Part shown: piece by piece, positions 41,513 through 51,645 of the stretch | Layout: the number at the start of each line of letters is the position of its first letter | Numbering within the stretch: the first letter of the stretch is position 1 | NCBI GenBank assembly: GCA_947588655.1 | Contig: CANPYS010000006.1 | Span: forward strand, 1-61,016 | Origin: an uncultured Alphaproteobacteria bacterium | GTDB taxonomy: Bacteria; Pseudomonadota; Alphaproteobacteria; RF32; CAG-239 | DNA: 61,016 bases | Direction of reading: 5' to 3' | Notes under the pieces: generated by a model | The model's database searches: none | Told to the model about the DNA's origin: nothing | What the model saw: the letters and a program-made list of their open reading frames with translations, nothing else | Program-made: the position numbers and the translations under genes

Positions 41513-42794
41513 CTTTGCTTTGGTGTTTTTTAGAGCCAATCGTGATTAATTTTTGCAAGCTTTTTGCCGCGGTTGCAAATTGTTCTTCAGTTTGCGCATG
41601 AACATAAGCCAAAGGCGTTTGATTATCCACCTTATCGCCAATTTGTATAACCGATGTTAAGCCCGTGGCATAATCAAGCTTTTGGTCGGGATGCGTGCGA
41701 CCGCCCTTGAGCCCAACAAGCAAAAGCCCAACGCCGCGAACATCCATTTTTTCCACATAGCCTTCAGAGGGCGCAAAAACCGGACGAATAATTTTGGCGC
41801 GCGGTAAATATTTTTCGGGCTTGTCCGTGAAGTCTGACGCACCGCCCAAAGCATGAACCATCTGCCCGAATTTTTCAAGCGCCGCGCCGGAAGCAAGAGC
41901 TTGTTTGATTTTGCTTTCCGCCTCTTTTTTTGTTTGGCATAAATGCGCGCTCAAAAGCAGATTTTCAGCCAAAGCGAAAGTCACTTCATCAAGTCGCGGA
42001 TTAGGCTTTTCTCCTTTTAAATACAAAAGCGCCTCACTGACTTCTAGGGCATTACCAACCGTGGTGCCTAAAACCTCATTCATATCCGTGATGATTGCCG
42101 TGGTTTTTGTGCCGGCATCGTTGGCTGTTTCCATAATTGTTTTTGCTAATTGGCGCGCATTTTTTAAATCTGGCATAAAAGCGCCCGCGCCGCATTTGAG
42201 ATCCATGACTAAATATTCAAGCCCCGCGGCTAATTTTTTAGATAAAATAGAAGCGGTAATGAGCGGAATGGACTCCACCGTGCCACACACATCGCGCAGG
42301 GCATAAAGCTTTTTATCGGCAGGGGCTAAATCCGCCGTTTGACCGATAATCGCGCAACCAACCTCTTTGACCACTTTTTGAAAACGATCAATCGCGGTGG
42401 CGGTTTGGTAACCCTTGATAGAATCTAGCTTATCAATCGTGCCGCCGGTATGCCCTAGCCCTTTGCCGGCAATCATGGGGACATAACCACCGCAACAAGC
42501 CAAAATCGGGGCTAACATCAGGCTGACCTTATCACCTACACCGCCGGTGGAGTGCTTGTCTATAACCGGGCCGTTGACGTGCCACTTCAAAACTTTGCCC
42601 GAATCGCGCATAGCCAACGTTAAGGCAACCGTTTCGGCTTTGTTCAGTCCGTTTAAAAAAGCCGCCATTGTTAGGGCCGAAGCCTGACAATCCGCAATGC
42701 TGTTATCGGTTATGCCCTTGATGAAAAAACTAATCTCATCCGCGCTTAAAACACCTTTATCGCGTTTTTTACGAATAATCTCCTGCGGAAACAT
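41499..42794 (-). CDS. deoA: Thymidine phosphorylase
   Basis: 431 residues. The family signature KHSTGGVGDKVSLMLAPILA is followed by GKGLGHTGGTIDKLDSI; MDLKCGAGAFMP and the C-terminal PYNP domain (GYVEKMDVRGVGLLLVGLKG) complete it. It cleaves thymidine to thymine and deoxyribose-1-phosphate. It could be a pyrimidine-nucleoside phosphorylase of broader range; the length and context favour DeoA. Last gene of a deoA-punA-cdd salvage operon (transcribed cdd to deoA). Confidence 0.92.
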   Translation of the reverse strand: MFPQEIIRKKRDKGVLSADEISFFIKGITDNSIADCQASALTMAAFLNGLNKAETVALTLAMRDSGKVLKWHVNGPVIDKHSTGGVGDKVSLMLAPILACCGGYVPMIAGKGLGHTGGTIDKLDSIKGYQTATAIDRFQKVVKEVGCAIIGQTADLAPADKKLYALRDVCGTVESIPLITASILSKKLAAGLEYLVMDLKCGAGAFMPDLKNARQLAKTIMETANDAGTKTTAIITDMNEVLGTTVGNALEVSEALLYLKGEKPNPRLDEVTFALAENLLLSAHLCQTKKEAESKIKQALASGAALEKFGQMVHALGGASDFTDKPEKYLPRAKIIRPVFAPSEGYVEKMDVRGVGLLLVGLKGGRTHPDQKLDYATGLTSVIQIGDKVDNQTPLAYVHAQTEEQFATAAKSLQKLITIGSKKHQSKVILS

Positions 42795-42795
42795 C

Positions 42796-43602
42796 TTACA
42801 TATTCTCCTCTAAATAAGCCCGTATCAGCACCGATAATTTTTCAGATGCTTTTTGCGCCGTTTCAAGCGTTTCGGCATGCGAAAGCTCTTTTTTCTGCAA
42901 GCCGGAAGCCATATTCGTTATGACCGAAAGCCCCAAAACCGGCAATGATAAATATGCCGCCGCAATGGATTCCGTGACGGTTGACATCCCAATGATGTCC
43001 GCGCCCAAGCGTCTGAAAGCCTTAACTTCCGCCGGCGTTTCAAAGTTCGGGCCTAAAACCATCATGTAAACACCTTCTTTGATGTTTATGTGATGACGTT
43101 TGGCTATTTTTTTAAGCTTTTTGCGCTCTGATAAAGCATAAACATTTTCCATGCTCGGAAAGCGCGGGCCAAGCGAATCGTCATTTGCGCCAACAAGCGG
43201 ATTTTGCCCCGAAAGATTGATGTGATCCTTAATCAAAACCACGCTTCCGGCTTTGATTTTGGGGTTTAAAGAACCGGCGGCATTCGTCACAATCAGCCGC
43301 TTAATGCCACAATTTGCAAAAGCGCTTAACATATCTCTGATTAGCTGTGGCTGATGCCCTTCATAAAGGTGGTAGCGCCCTTGCATCAGCAAAACATCTT
43401 TTTGACCGATTTTGCCAAGCGTCAACTGCCCCGAGTGACCTTGAACATTAATTTCAGGCAGTCCTAACGCCTTATAGGCAATTGTTTTTGGCTCAAGCAC
43501 ATTTTCTGCTAAAGCGCCAAGCCCCGAGCCTAAAATAACCAAAGTGTCTGGCGCACGGTCTTTTAAATATTTTTTTAAGTTTTTGACATACGTTTCAATC
43601 AT
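42796..43602 (-). CDS. punA: Purine nucleoside phosphorylase (trimeric PNP type)
   Basis: 268 residues. LVILGSGLGALAEN (phosphate loop), GRYHLYEGH, VTNAAGSLNPKIKAG and GMSTVTESIAA are the trimeric PNP motifs; the substrate-site string ENVYALSERKKL follows GANDDSLGPRFP. It phosphorolyses inosine and guanosine and their deoxy forms. Overlaps cdd by 4 nt (ATGA), so the two are coupled. Confidence 0.92.
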   Translation of the reverse strand: MIETYVKNLKKYLKDRAPDTLVILGSGLGALAENVLEPKTIAYKALGLPEINVQGHSGQLTLGKIGQKDVLLMQGRYHLYEGHQPQLIRDMLSAFANCGIKRLIVTNAAGSLNPKIKAGSVVLIKDHINLSGQNPLVGANDDSLGPRFPSMENVYALSERKKLKKIAKRHHINIKEGVYMMVLGPNFETPAEVKAFRRLGADIIGMSTVTESIAAAYLSLPVLGLSVITNMASGLQKKELSHAETLETAQKASEKLSVLIRAYLEENM

Positions 43603-44000
43603 TTCCGGAGATCCTTTTCATCAAAAGCCAAAGGCAAAAGCTCTGAAAACCGCGCCGTTTTTTGAACACCTGCCAAGTTTGCTAAATGAACAAGCGTGTC
43701 AGGCTCAGCAAATTCGGCAATGCGTTGCAAGCATGCGCCGCAGGGCGTGATTAAATTTTTGGAATCGGCGACAATTAAAATTTGAGATATTTTGCGACAA
43801 CCGCCTGACACTAAAGCGGCAATAGCGCCGGCTTCCGCGCAAGTGCCACATGGAAATGACACATTTTCAACATTGCAACCCGCATAAATTTTGGCATCAG
43901 CCCCCAACACCGCCGCGCCAACCGCAAATTTTGAATACGGCACGTAGGCTTGAAGCCGCGCCTTTAAGGCCGCTTTGAAAAGTTGTTCAAGGTCTGACAT
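43599..44000 (-). CDS. cdd: Cytidine deaminase
   Basis: 133 residues, the short tetrameric type. Zinc site: Cys and Glu in FPCGTCAEAGAIAAL, and the pair in TPCGACLQRIAEF; FAVGAAVLGADAKIYAGCNVE matches the N-terminal family block. Converts (deoxy)cytidine to (deoxy)uridine. First gene of the salvage operon, with AAGGAAG upstream and a promoter at 44042-44069. Confidence 0.93.
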   Translation of the reverse strand: MSDLEQLFKAALKARLQAYVPYSKFAVGAAVLGADAKIYAGCNVENVSFPCGTCAEAGAIAALVSGGCRKISQILIVADSKNLITPCGACLQRIAEFAEPDTLVHLANLAGVQKTARFSELLPLAFDEKDLRK

Positions 44001-44041
44001 TTTAACTTCCTTTCAAAAATTTGTTGATTTATACTTTGAAT

Positions 44042-44069
44042 ATTATACATTAATCTTATCTTTGGCAAA
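44042..44069 (-). promoter_or_regulatory. Promoter of cdd-punA-deoA
   Basis: Minus strand TTTGCC (44069-44064), 16-nt spacer, TATAAT (44047-44042). Confidence 0.65.
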
Positions 44070-44103
44070 GATTTTTTGCGTTTGATACAGGAGATTTATC
44101 GCG

Positions 44104-47100
44104 GTGTTTAAAAAACTGTTTATTGGCTTTGTTCTGCTTGTGATTGTGGCAGCCGCCGGCGTATCATATTATGTTTCAACCATTGACTGGAATCTGCACA
44201 AAGATAAAATTGCTTTGCAGTTTGAGCAGATTACTGGTAAGCATATTGTTTTTAACGGCCCTGTTAGTTTAAGCTTTTTGCCCAAGCCTTATTTAACCGT
44301 TAAAGATATTGCTGTTTATAATTCTAAAACGCCCAATCAACAACCCCTTGCCACTATTGCCGAACTTGTAAGCGATTTGAGTGTTTGGTCACTTTTGAAA
44401 GGCACGTTTGAAGTGGATAATATGTCACTTTTGAACGCGAAAATTCAAATAGAATTTTCTCCTGACGGAAAACTGAACTGGCAAATAGATAAAGCCGCCG
44501 GTCAAGACGACTTTGCGCCTGCCTTTGATGTTGCCTTTAATAGCGTGATGCTTGAAAACGCCACCGTTCATATTGTTCATTCCAAAATGGATTTAGATGT
44601 GACAATGGAAAAAGTGAACGCCGAAGTTTCTGCTCAAAGTTTGTCAGGTCCGTACCGCATTGACGGTAATTTTATCAAAGACAACAATCCCGCTGGTTTT
44701 GCTCTTAATATCGGCAATATTTCCGAAAGCTTTGCCACCTCGGTAAACTTGGTTTTAACGCACCCTATCAGCGATTCATACGCTCGTTTTGACGGTTCTG
44801 TTTTGCCTAACGGCGAAGAGATTAAAGGTAACTTTACGATGGAATCGCAGAAACCGTCTGACTTTATTAATAGTCTGACCAATCAAGTTATTTTGCCTGT
44901 TAAATATAACTATCCGGTTGCCGGCTCGGTTGAATTAAGTTTAAGCAATCAGCTTTTAAACCTTTCTAGCTTTATTATTAAATATGGCGATAATACGGCT
45001 GGTTCGGGCAGCGTGCGCATTCCGCTCGGTATGCCTTTGGACGAGCGCCCGACAATTGATTTGCAGTTTGAAATGACCAATTTGGATTTAGATCCTATTG
45101 GCGCGGTTATTGCTGAATATTTGAAGCAATATGACGCTGGTAAACCTTATCGCCCTTATTATGACTATGATTTAAATGCTAACATTCAAGCCGTTAAAGC
45201 GCGCTACAGGGGCGAGAATTTAAGAAACTTAAGTTTTAATGCCACTTTCCAAAACGACATTTTGCAAATTTCAGAGCTTTCGGCTCTGTTGCCCGGCGAT
45301 ACAGATACTTCCATCCAAGGCGAAATTTTTGATACGGACGAAGTTCTTTCATATCGGTTTGATGTTTCTACCCAAAGCCAAGATTTGCTCAAACTTTTGG
45401 AATGGATCGGCTTAAAACCTGAAACATACGCGCAAGCAACTTATCGGAACGCGTCAAGCCGGTTTAATCTTTCAGGCAACTTAAATCAAATTGCTATTTC
45501 GCCTTATGAGGTTACTTTTGATAAATCTGCCGCACGCGGTATTATCGGCATTGTGCGTAAACCTTCAGCGCGTTATTTCATTACGGCCGAAAGCGAATCT
45601 ATTAATTTTGATAATTATCTGCCACCCTTGACAGATGAAGAAAAAGAGATGTCGCTTACTCAAAAAATTTCTCATTTGTTTGATAAGCTTTCAGCCCATA
45701 AAAACTTGGATTTGCATCTTGATGCCTCTTTAGGGCAAGGCATTTATAATAAGACATCGTTTGAAAATGTTACGCTTAAACTTGATGCTAAAGACGGTAA
45801 TATTCAGCTTTCGGATTTAAGTGTTGGGAACATTTTAGATTCAAAGCTTGCCTTGAGCGGCGCAATAGAAGGCATCGCGCCTACCGCAAGGTTTAAAGAT
45901 TTGAAATTTAATGCCGAAACGACAAATTTGAACAACTTAAAGCAACAGATTGGGCTTGTGTTGCCCGCGTGGCCTTTGTTTGCGCAAAACGAATCCGCCA
46001 CTTTTGAAGGTGTTTATAACGGTTCATTGCAAGGCGGGCAAATTGAGGCAAAGGGTAAAATAAACGCTTTAGAAGCTTCTTACAATGGTCGTTTAGCCCA
46101 AAGCAATGATCGCATCGGCTTTGAGGGCAAAATCAACTTCAAAACGCCTGACTTTACGCAATTTACAAAATGGGTCAACATTGATTATGCGCCGCAAACC
46201 TTAACAAACAATATCTTTACTTTTGAAGGAAATATCGCTGGTTATCCGCAACATTGGGTTGCTAAAAATTTGACAGCTTTTATCGGTTCAAGCCGCTTTA
46301 CCGGTCAACTTGATGTTACCTTCAAAGACACAAAACCGCTTATTAAGGCTGATTTAACAACAAATAATTTTGAATTTAACCGCTTTATTTACCAAAACAA
46401 ACCCGCCTCGGGGGTTGTCTTAAAACGCGGCACGGCGCGCGACCTTTTCTTGGAAAAACCCTTGTATCAGACAACGCCTGTTTCATTTGACGCGTTCCAA
46501 AAATTTGATTTAGACGGTACTTTCAAAGCTGAAGCCTTGAACTTTAACACCGCTTTTATGGAAAATGCCACCGCTAAAGTTCAAGTCCAAGACGGACTTA
46601 TTCGGGTGACCGATTTTACAGCAACTTATCAAAAAGCACCGGTTGATTTGTCCTTTGAACTTAATACCAAAGAAACACCTGTTATTAAAGGCGAAGGCTC
46701 ATTAAAAAATCTGGACATAGATAATTTGGGCGGCAGTCGTTACGGCATATCAGGCGCTCTTAACCTGAATGGCGAATTTGAAGGCACGCTAACTTCGGAA
46801 TTTGCCTTTTATAATTCTTTGAAAGGTTTTGCTTTGCTTTCATTAGAAAATCCGCTATTAAAAGGTTTTGATTTAGACGCTATTTATACCGATTTGCAAA
46901 AGCGCGAATACTCAGACAATTTGTTTGAGATGTTGCGCGATAATTTGCAACGCGGACAAACGCGCTTTGAACACATCGGCGGACGCTTAAACTTTGAAAA
47001 CGGCGATTATACGTTTGAAAACTTTCAAATGAATAACGCCAACGCTTTGGTTGATGTTTCTGGTTCAGGCAGTTTAAGAACATGGGATATAAACACTCTG

Positions 47101-48378
47101 TTCAAGCTTTCTTATTCTTCTTTGCAAGATAAAATTGTACCTATAGACTTTAAATGGACAGGCACGCTTTCTAACCCAAATTTGGTCATAGAAGCTCAAG
47201 CCTTAAAAGAAAAGTATGATTCTTATTGGCAACGTTTGGCAGATGAAAAAGCCGCCGCTGAAAAAGCTCGGCAAGATCAACTGGAAGCCGACATGAATGC
47301 CGCGCAAGCGCGCGTGAAGGCTTTTCAAGAAAGGCTTTTAACGCAATTAATGCCCTCGTTAAAGAATTTTAAGCAAAAGACAGATATTGCCGATTCAATT
47401 AATCAGTACAACGCGCAGGAAGTGCTTTTGGTTGATGCTAAAAATCGGTTGGAAATGCTTGCCAACAAACAAAATCAGGAGTTTGGCGATACCGAAATTA
47501 TTGAAATTAATGCTGATTTAGAAAATTTTGAACCCCTGTTCCAAGATGTTGAGGCAAAACTGCAACAAATTTATATTTCTGATCTCAAAAAGCATGTGGC
47601 TCAAGATTATAGTCAAATTGCTCAAAAGCAAGCGCATGTCCAGAAAAAGGCTGTGAATTATAAATCTACTTTGAATGCGTACGTTATTCGCTTAAATCAA
47701 TTAGAATCCAAGGTTGATTTGAAAAAAGATCCTCTTGCGGTTAATTTTGTTCAGCAAATTGAAGATGATGTTTCTTTGATTAAAAGTGACGCTGTCGCCG
47801 CTCAGGAGATTAGAAACATTGCCAAAGAAAGCACCGATGTCCCTACACTTGAGCAAAAGAAGGAACAAATAAACACTTTGTTAAAGCACACTTTAACAAC
47901 TTTTGACGCCTTAAACGAATCGTTAAAAGGTTTGTTTGATTATGTTCAAAAGTTGGTTTATGTGGAAGAATACGGCGAAGTTCCGTCCGATAAAGACTTG
48001 CCTAAATGGACGCAACGAATCCAAATTATTGAAGAAGATTCTTCAGTTGAAAATCCGTTGCCCGAAGCACCCGTTGAGGAACAATCCGTAGAGCCAGAAT
48101 CTGAGGTAACGCCTACGGAAGAACTTCAAGAAGAAAATATACCCGCTGACGAATCGCCCGCCCCTCAAGAAAAAACGCCCGCCCCCGCGCCTGAGGTTAA
48201 AAAGCTTCAAGAAATTATTGAATATGCCTCACCTGTGGCAACAAGTGGCTCTGTTTCTAAAAAGACAAAAGATTCAAATGCTGAAAAAGCCACGCCTAAA
48301 GATGAAAACACCAAACGGCTGTTGCGTCCGACATCGCGGAAATCGCTTATTTCAGGCGGCGTTATTAAAAAGAAATAA
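44104..48378 (+). CDS. Giant AsmA-family protein with coiled-coil tail
   Basis: 1424 residues, GTG start (RBS CAGGAG). One N-terminal TM helix (LFIGFVLLVIVAAAGVSYYV), an AsmA N-terminal domain (IDWNLHKDKIALQFEQITGK, VFNGPVSLSFLPKPYLTVKDI), a long beta-rich region and an AsmA C-terminal block (FEHIGGRLNFENGDYTFENF, VDVSGSGSLRTWDIN). Then, unusually, about 350 residues of charged coiled coil (from ADEKAAAEKARQDQLEADMN) and a Glu/Pro-rich end. AsmA-family proteins span the periplasm and are implicated in phospholipid transport and outer-membrane assembly; the added coiled coil may reach another envelope component. Confidence 0.85.
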   Translation: MFKKLFIGFVLLVIVAAAGVSYYVSTIDWNLHKDKIALQFEQITGKHIVFNGPVSLSFLPKPYLTVKDIAVYNSKTPNQQPLATIAELVSDLSVWSLLKGTFEVDNMSLLNAKIQIEFSPDGKLNWQIDKAAGQDDFAPAFDVAFNSVMLENATVHIVHSKMDLDVTMEKVNAEVSAQSLSGPYRIDGNFIKDNNPAGFALNIGNISESFATSVNLVLTHPISDSYARFDGSVLPNGEEIKGNFTMESQKPSDFINSLTNQVILPVKYNYPVAGSVELSLSNQLLNLSSFIIKYGDNTAGSGSVRIPLGMPLDERPTIDLQFEMTNLDLDPIGAVIAEYLKQYDAGKPYRPYYDYDLNANIQAVKARYRGENLRNLSFNATFQNDILQISELSALLPGDTDTSIQGEIFDTDEVLSYRFDVSTQSQDLLKLLEWIGLKPETYAQATYRNASSRFNLSGNLNQIAISPYEVTFDKSAARGIIGIVRKPSARYFITAESESINFDNYLPPLTDEEKEMSLTQKISHLFDKLSAHKNLDLHLDASLGQGIYNKTSFENVTLKLDAKDGNIQLSDLSVGNILDSKLALSGAIEGIAPTARFKDLKFNAETTNLNNLKQQIGLVLPAWPLFAQNESATFEGVYNGSLQGGQIEAKGKINALEASYNGRLAQSNDRIGFEGKINFKTPDFTQFTKWVNIDYAPQTLTNNIFTFEGNIAGYPQHWVAKNLTAFIGSSRFTGQLDVTFKDTKPLIKADLTTNNFEFNRFIYQNKPASGVVLKRGTARDLFLEKPLYQTTPVSFDAFQKFDLDGTFKAEALNFNTAFMENATAKVQVQDGLIRVTDFTATYQKAPVDLSFELNTKETPVIKGEGSLKNLDIDNLGGSRYGISGALNLNGEFEGTLTSEFAFYNSLKGFALLSLENPLLKGFDLDAIYTDLQKREYSDNLFEMLRDNLQRGQTRFEHIGGRLNFENGDYTFENFQMNNANALVDVSGSGSLRTWDINTLFKLSYSSLQDKIVPIDFKWTGTLSNPNLVIEAQALKEKYDSYWQRLADEKAAAEKARQDQLEADMNAAQARVKAFQERLLTQLMPSLKNFKQKTDIADSINQYNAQEVLLVDAKNRLEMLANKQNQEFGDTEIIEINADLENFEPLFQDVEAKLQQIYISDLKKHVAQDYSQIAQKQAHVQKKAVNYKSTLNAYVIRLNQLESKVDLKKDPLAVNFVQQIEDDVSLIKSDAVAAQEIRNIAKESTDVPTLEQKKEQINTLLKHTLTTFDALNESLKGLFDYVQKLVYVEEYGEVPSDKDLPKWTQRIQIIEEDSSVENPLPEAPVEEQSVEPESEVTPTEELQEENIPADESPAPQEKTPAPAPEVKKLQEIIEYASPVATSGSVSKKTKDSNAEKATPKDENTKRLLRPTSRKSLISGGVIKKK

Positions 48379-48425
48379 GCCACAATATGTTATTTAAAAA
48401 ATTCTGATTAAATAAAAACCGGCTG

Positions 48426-48453
48426 TTGCTTTGTTTTAAAAACTGGATATATT
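48426..48453 (+). promoter_or_regulatory. Promoter of galU-like gene
   Basis: TTGCTT, 16-nt spacer, TATATT, about 40 nt upstream of ATG 48491, which has GGGAGT as ribosome site. Confidence 0.65.
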
Positions 48454-48490
48454 GAAAGCATAATGTATCAATATTATTGGGAGTCTTCTT

Positions 48491-49381
48491 ATGTTTTTCA
48501 AACCAGAAGTTTGTATTTTGCCTGTTGCCGGTCTTTCTACGCGTAATTTGCCGGCGACAAAGGTTCTGCACAAAGGGTTTTTAACCTTAAATAATCTGCC
48601 GATTATTCAATACGCTATTAATTGCTGTCGCGAGATTGGCGTTAAGGAAGTGATTTTTATTTATAGCGACCAATCATGCAAGCATCTGTTTGAAAAATAT
48701 TTTGCGCCTTATCCGTGGTTGGAAGAACACTTGGAAAGCAAGGGCAAGCTTGATCTTTTGAAAGCGATGAAAGATATTATTCCGCAAGGTATGAAGTTTT
48801 CTTTTGCTGAGCAAAAAGAGCCTTTGGGCAACGGGCATGCTATTTTGATGGCCAAAGAGATTGTCGGTAAGCGCGATTTTATTGTGATGTGGCCCGATGA
48901 TGTTTACATCAATTTTCATGGCGACGGCATCTTGAAGCAACTGTGCGACGTGTATCAACAAACTGGCGGTATGGTTGAAAATATTATGGAATTTCCGCGC
49001 GAACAAATGGTGCGTTACGGCGCACTGGTGGGCGCGGCGCGTGATGGGCGCAATGTGCGCGCTACTGGTCTTGTTGAAAAACCTAAGCTTGAAGAAGTGC
49101 CGTCTAATTATGCCAGCATGGGCCCTTATATTCTGCCAAACGTTATTATGGATATTTTGCCCGAGGTTAAAAAAGGCTCTAATGGCGAAATTAATCTGAC
49201 TGATGCGATGAATTTGGCCACTCAACGCGGCGTTCCTTTGACCGGTGTTTTGTGCGATGCCGTGCGTTTGGATTGCGGCACAAATGATGAACTTGCCAAA
49301 GCAAACCTCAAGCTCTCGCTGATGATGAATCCTGATTTGCGCGCTTATGCCAAAAACATTTTAGACCACATGTTGGTTTAA
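48491..49381 (+). CDS. galU: UTP-glucose-1-phosphate uridylyltransferase (GalU-like)
   Basis: 296 residues. Nucleotidyltransferase signature LPVAGLSTRNLPATKVLHKG corresponds to the GLGTRxLPATKxxPKE loop, with Ser for Gly and Gly for Glu. GNGHAILMAKEIVG, WPDDVYI, VEKPKLEEVPSNYASMG and VRLDCGT follow in family order. It should make UDP-glucose, the substrate of galE at 6333. The divergent signature loop leaves room for another NDP-sugar product. Confidence 0.83.
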   Translation: MFFKPEVCILPVAGLSTRNLPATKVLHKGFLTLNNLPIIQYAINCCREIGVKEVIFIYSDQSCKHLFEKYFAPYPWLEEHLESKGKLDLLKAMKDIIPQGMKFSFAEQKEPLGNGHAILMAKEIVGKRDFIVMWPDDVYINFHGDGILKQLCDVYQQTGGMVENIMEFPREQMVRYGALVGAARDGRNVRATGLVEKPKLEEVPSNYASMGPYILPNVIMDILPEVKKGSNGEINLTDAMNLATQRGVPLTGVLCDAVRLDCGTNDELAKANLKLSLMMNPDLRAYAKNILDHMLV

Positions 49382-49382
49382 A

Positions 49383-50537
49383 TTAGCGTCTTAAAATGTT
49401 TTGAATCATTTGCGGCATATTTTTCTTTTGCTCGTTGATTAAAAAGTCTGCCACTTGTTGTTCTTCAGCCGTGGGCGGCGTGTTAATGCGCAGTTCATCA
49501 TAAAAATCTCGCGCCGCACGATAATATTCCAGTGCCTTTGAAAGCGCGTTATGCCGATAAGCGTTCAAAGACATATTTTTGTAAGCGTTTGCCTTTTGAT
49601 AAGCATAATTTGGGTTATCGGTTTGAATAATCTCCTGATATCTTTTTAATGCCTCTTCTTCATAAAAAGCCCTAAAATAAATATCCGCCGCCAAGTTTTC
49701 AGCCACCATATTTTGAGGATCTAGCTTGAGCGCTAATTCATAAGCTTTAAGCGCGGTTTTTTCGTTGTTTTGTTGCGCCAAAACACCAAAAACACACGCC
49801 TGATGCGAGGCTTCAGATAAATAAGATTCCCGTTCTTTTCCAGGGGCAAATTTTTCAGCATTTTCTATGTTTTGCTTCATGATTGTTTGCAACAGATTTA
49901 AGCAAATACGCGGATTACCGTCCGCCAATTCCGCAAGTGCGTCTTCTACTGGCGGCAATTGTTTTGCCACAATCAGCGCCTTTAAGGTATCTTCTTTTGC
50001 CAAGCTTAAAAAATCTGAAACCGCACTGACTAAATTTAAAACCTCATCTTCAGATTTATCTTGCCCAAACTTAAATTTAAGAATCTGCGCCACTTTAATT
50101 TGAGGAATACCGCGTGAAAAAAGATTAAGCACCAAGCCATACATATCTGACTTTTGACCACGCTTGGCATCAAACGCAAAGCCCTCAATTTCACCAACCG
50201 ATTTTTCAAGCTCTTCTATGGTTGTCACGCGTTTTTCATTAATTTTATCAAGCTTTTTTTCTTGGCGACGTTTTTCATCTTCGCGGCGGCGTTTTTGAAA
50301 CGCCTCCAATTCGCGCATTAAAGCGGCCTCAAGCTCAGCATCGTCACGTTCTTGTTGTAGAAGATTGTCATCATCTTCTTCCGTTTCTTCCTCAACATGT
50401 TGATGAAGTGTTTTTTGAGGAAAAATCATTGTAAAAATTATAAAAAAGATAAAAGGCATCAGCATACATGTCGCCAAAAGTATGTGCAAATGCTCTTTGG
50501 CAAGCATAAAGTCTTTAAAAGCGTCAAGCCACAACAT
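49383..50537 (-). CDS. Membrane-anchored TPR protein, unknown
   Basis: 384 residues. One TM helix (LLATCMLMPFIFFIIFTMIF, about 20-40), an acidic segment (EEETEEDDD), a long charged coiled coil rich in Glu/Arg/Lys, then TPR-like repeats (TALKAYELALKLDPQNMVAE, ALKRYQEIIQTDNPNYAYQK). Probably a cytoplasmic scaffold at the inner membrane. The gene lies tail-to-tail with galU and downstream of another TM-TPR gene. Confidence 0.72.
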   Translation of the reverse strand: MLWLDAFKDFMLAKEHLHILLATCMLMPFIFFIIFTMIFPQKTLHQHVEEETEEDDDNLLQQERDDAELEAALMRELEAFQKRRREDEKRRQEKKLDKINEKRVTTIEELEKSVGEIEGFAFDAKRGQKSDMYGLVLNLFSRGIPQIKVAQILKFKFGQDKSEDEVLNLVSAVSDFLSLAKEDTLKALIVAKQLPPVEDALAELADGNPRICLNLLQTIMKQNIENAEKFAPGKERESYLSEASHQACVFGVLAQQNNEKTALKAYELALKLDPQNMVAENLAADIYFRAFYEEEALKRYQEIIQTDNPNYAYQKANAYKNMSLNAYRHNALSKALEYYRAARDFYDELRINTPPTAEEQQVADFLINEQKKNMPQMIQNILRR

Positions 50538-50587
50538 CTTTTATCCTTTCGGTATTAATTTAATCCAAACAAATTAAAAAACCGTTA

Positions 50588-51574
50588 TTAACTTTTTTTA
50601 CCCCGCTTTTTAAGAGAAATCTTGGCGTGTTTTTTTGCAAAGCGCGACGCCTCGGCATAAAGCGGACGGCAACCTGCTTTTTGCGCCAATTCGCATGCCT
50701 TTTTTGCAAATTTCAAGCTCAAATTTTTATCATTATGCTCATGTAAAACCGCCCTCAAAAGATAAACGCGTGCCTCAAGCAAAGGCATTTTTTCAAGCCG
50801 CGCTTTTTTTAAGGCTTCTTGAAAGCAAGTTTCGGCTTGAGCCTGTTGTTGACGCGTCATATACAACACGCCCTTATATGCCGCAATTTTTGCCGCGCCC
50901 TTTTTATTTTGATTTTTTTGATAAATTTGTTCGGCATGCGCTAAAAAAAACTGTGCAACATCTAAATAACCAGCGGTCTTATAAGACTCAAAAAGCAAAA
51001 TATCAGCTTCCGCCTCTTCTTCATCACATTGATGTTTATGAAACCAAGTCGCGCATTTTTGTGCTTTTTGGGCCGAATTTTTTAAATCGGTTTTTGAAAG
51101 TGCCTGATAAGCCTCAAACAAAAGGCGCAATTTTTTTTCAAACGGCGACAATTTTTTTTCAGGCAGGCGCGGAAAAATTTTCAAAAACCGATGAATATCT
51201 CCGTTAATATAACTTTCCCAAGCCGCCAAAAACAGTGTGGATTTATCCGAATTTTGCGGCAAGCGAATCGGCTTTTCCTTGTTTTGAAAAATATTTAAGA
51301 AAGGTTTCTTTTCCTTTAGGTAAGTCCATGCTTTTTCGGCGTTTTTTTCAAAAATATCTTGCAAAAGCTCTTTGCGTGTTGAAGGCGGCGCTTTCAAGAT
51401 TATATCTGCCCATTGCAAAAAAGCATATTTTGAAATAAGCTCTTTGTTCTTTTTTTGCAAAGCCGCGTTTAAGGCGTTTAAAAGCCTTGCCTTAAGTATT
51501 CTATAAAACACATAAAGCATCAAAACGCTTAAGGCTATTGCCGCCAAAAAGAAAAAAATGATAAAATATGCCAT
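50588..51574 (-). CDS. Membrane-anchored TPR-like protein, unknown
   Basis: 328 residues, very Lys-rich. TM helix at 3-25 (YFIIFFFLAAIALSVLMLYV) then helical repeats resembling TPRs (SYKTAGYLDVAQFFLAHAEQ, QAQAETCFQEALKKARLEKM). Same architecture as the next gene at 49383, 50 nt away, so they probably act together. Divergent from the LonB-like gene. Confidence 0.7.
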   Translation of the reverse strand: MAYFIIFFFLAAIALSVLMLYVFYRILKARLLNALNAALQKKNKELISKYAFLQWADIILKAPPSTRKELLQDIFEKNAEKAWTYLKEKKPFLNIFQNKEKPIRLPQNSDKSTLFLAAWESYINGDIHRFLKIFPRLPEKKLSPFEKKLRLLFEAYQALSKTDLKNSAQKAQKCATWFHKHQCDEEEAEADILLFESYKTAGYLDVAQFFLAHAEQIYQKNQNKKGAAKIAAYKGVLYMTRQQQAQAETCFQEALKKARLEKMPLLEARVYLLRAVLHEHNDKNLSLKFAKKACELAQKAGCRPLYAEASRFAKKHAKISLKKRGKKS

Positions 51575-51645
51575 GACATTTACACTAAATTTATTTTTTA
51601 GAAATTATAATGTCAAAAAATAAAAAAATGCAAAGGAATTTTACA

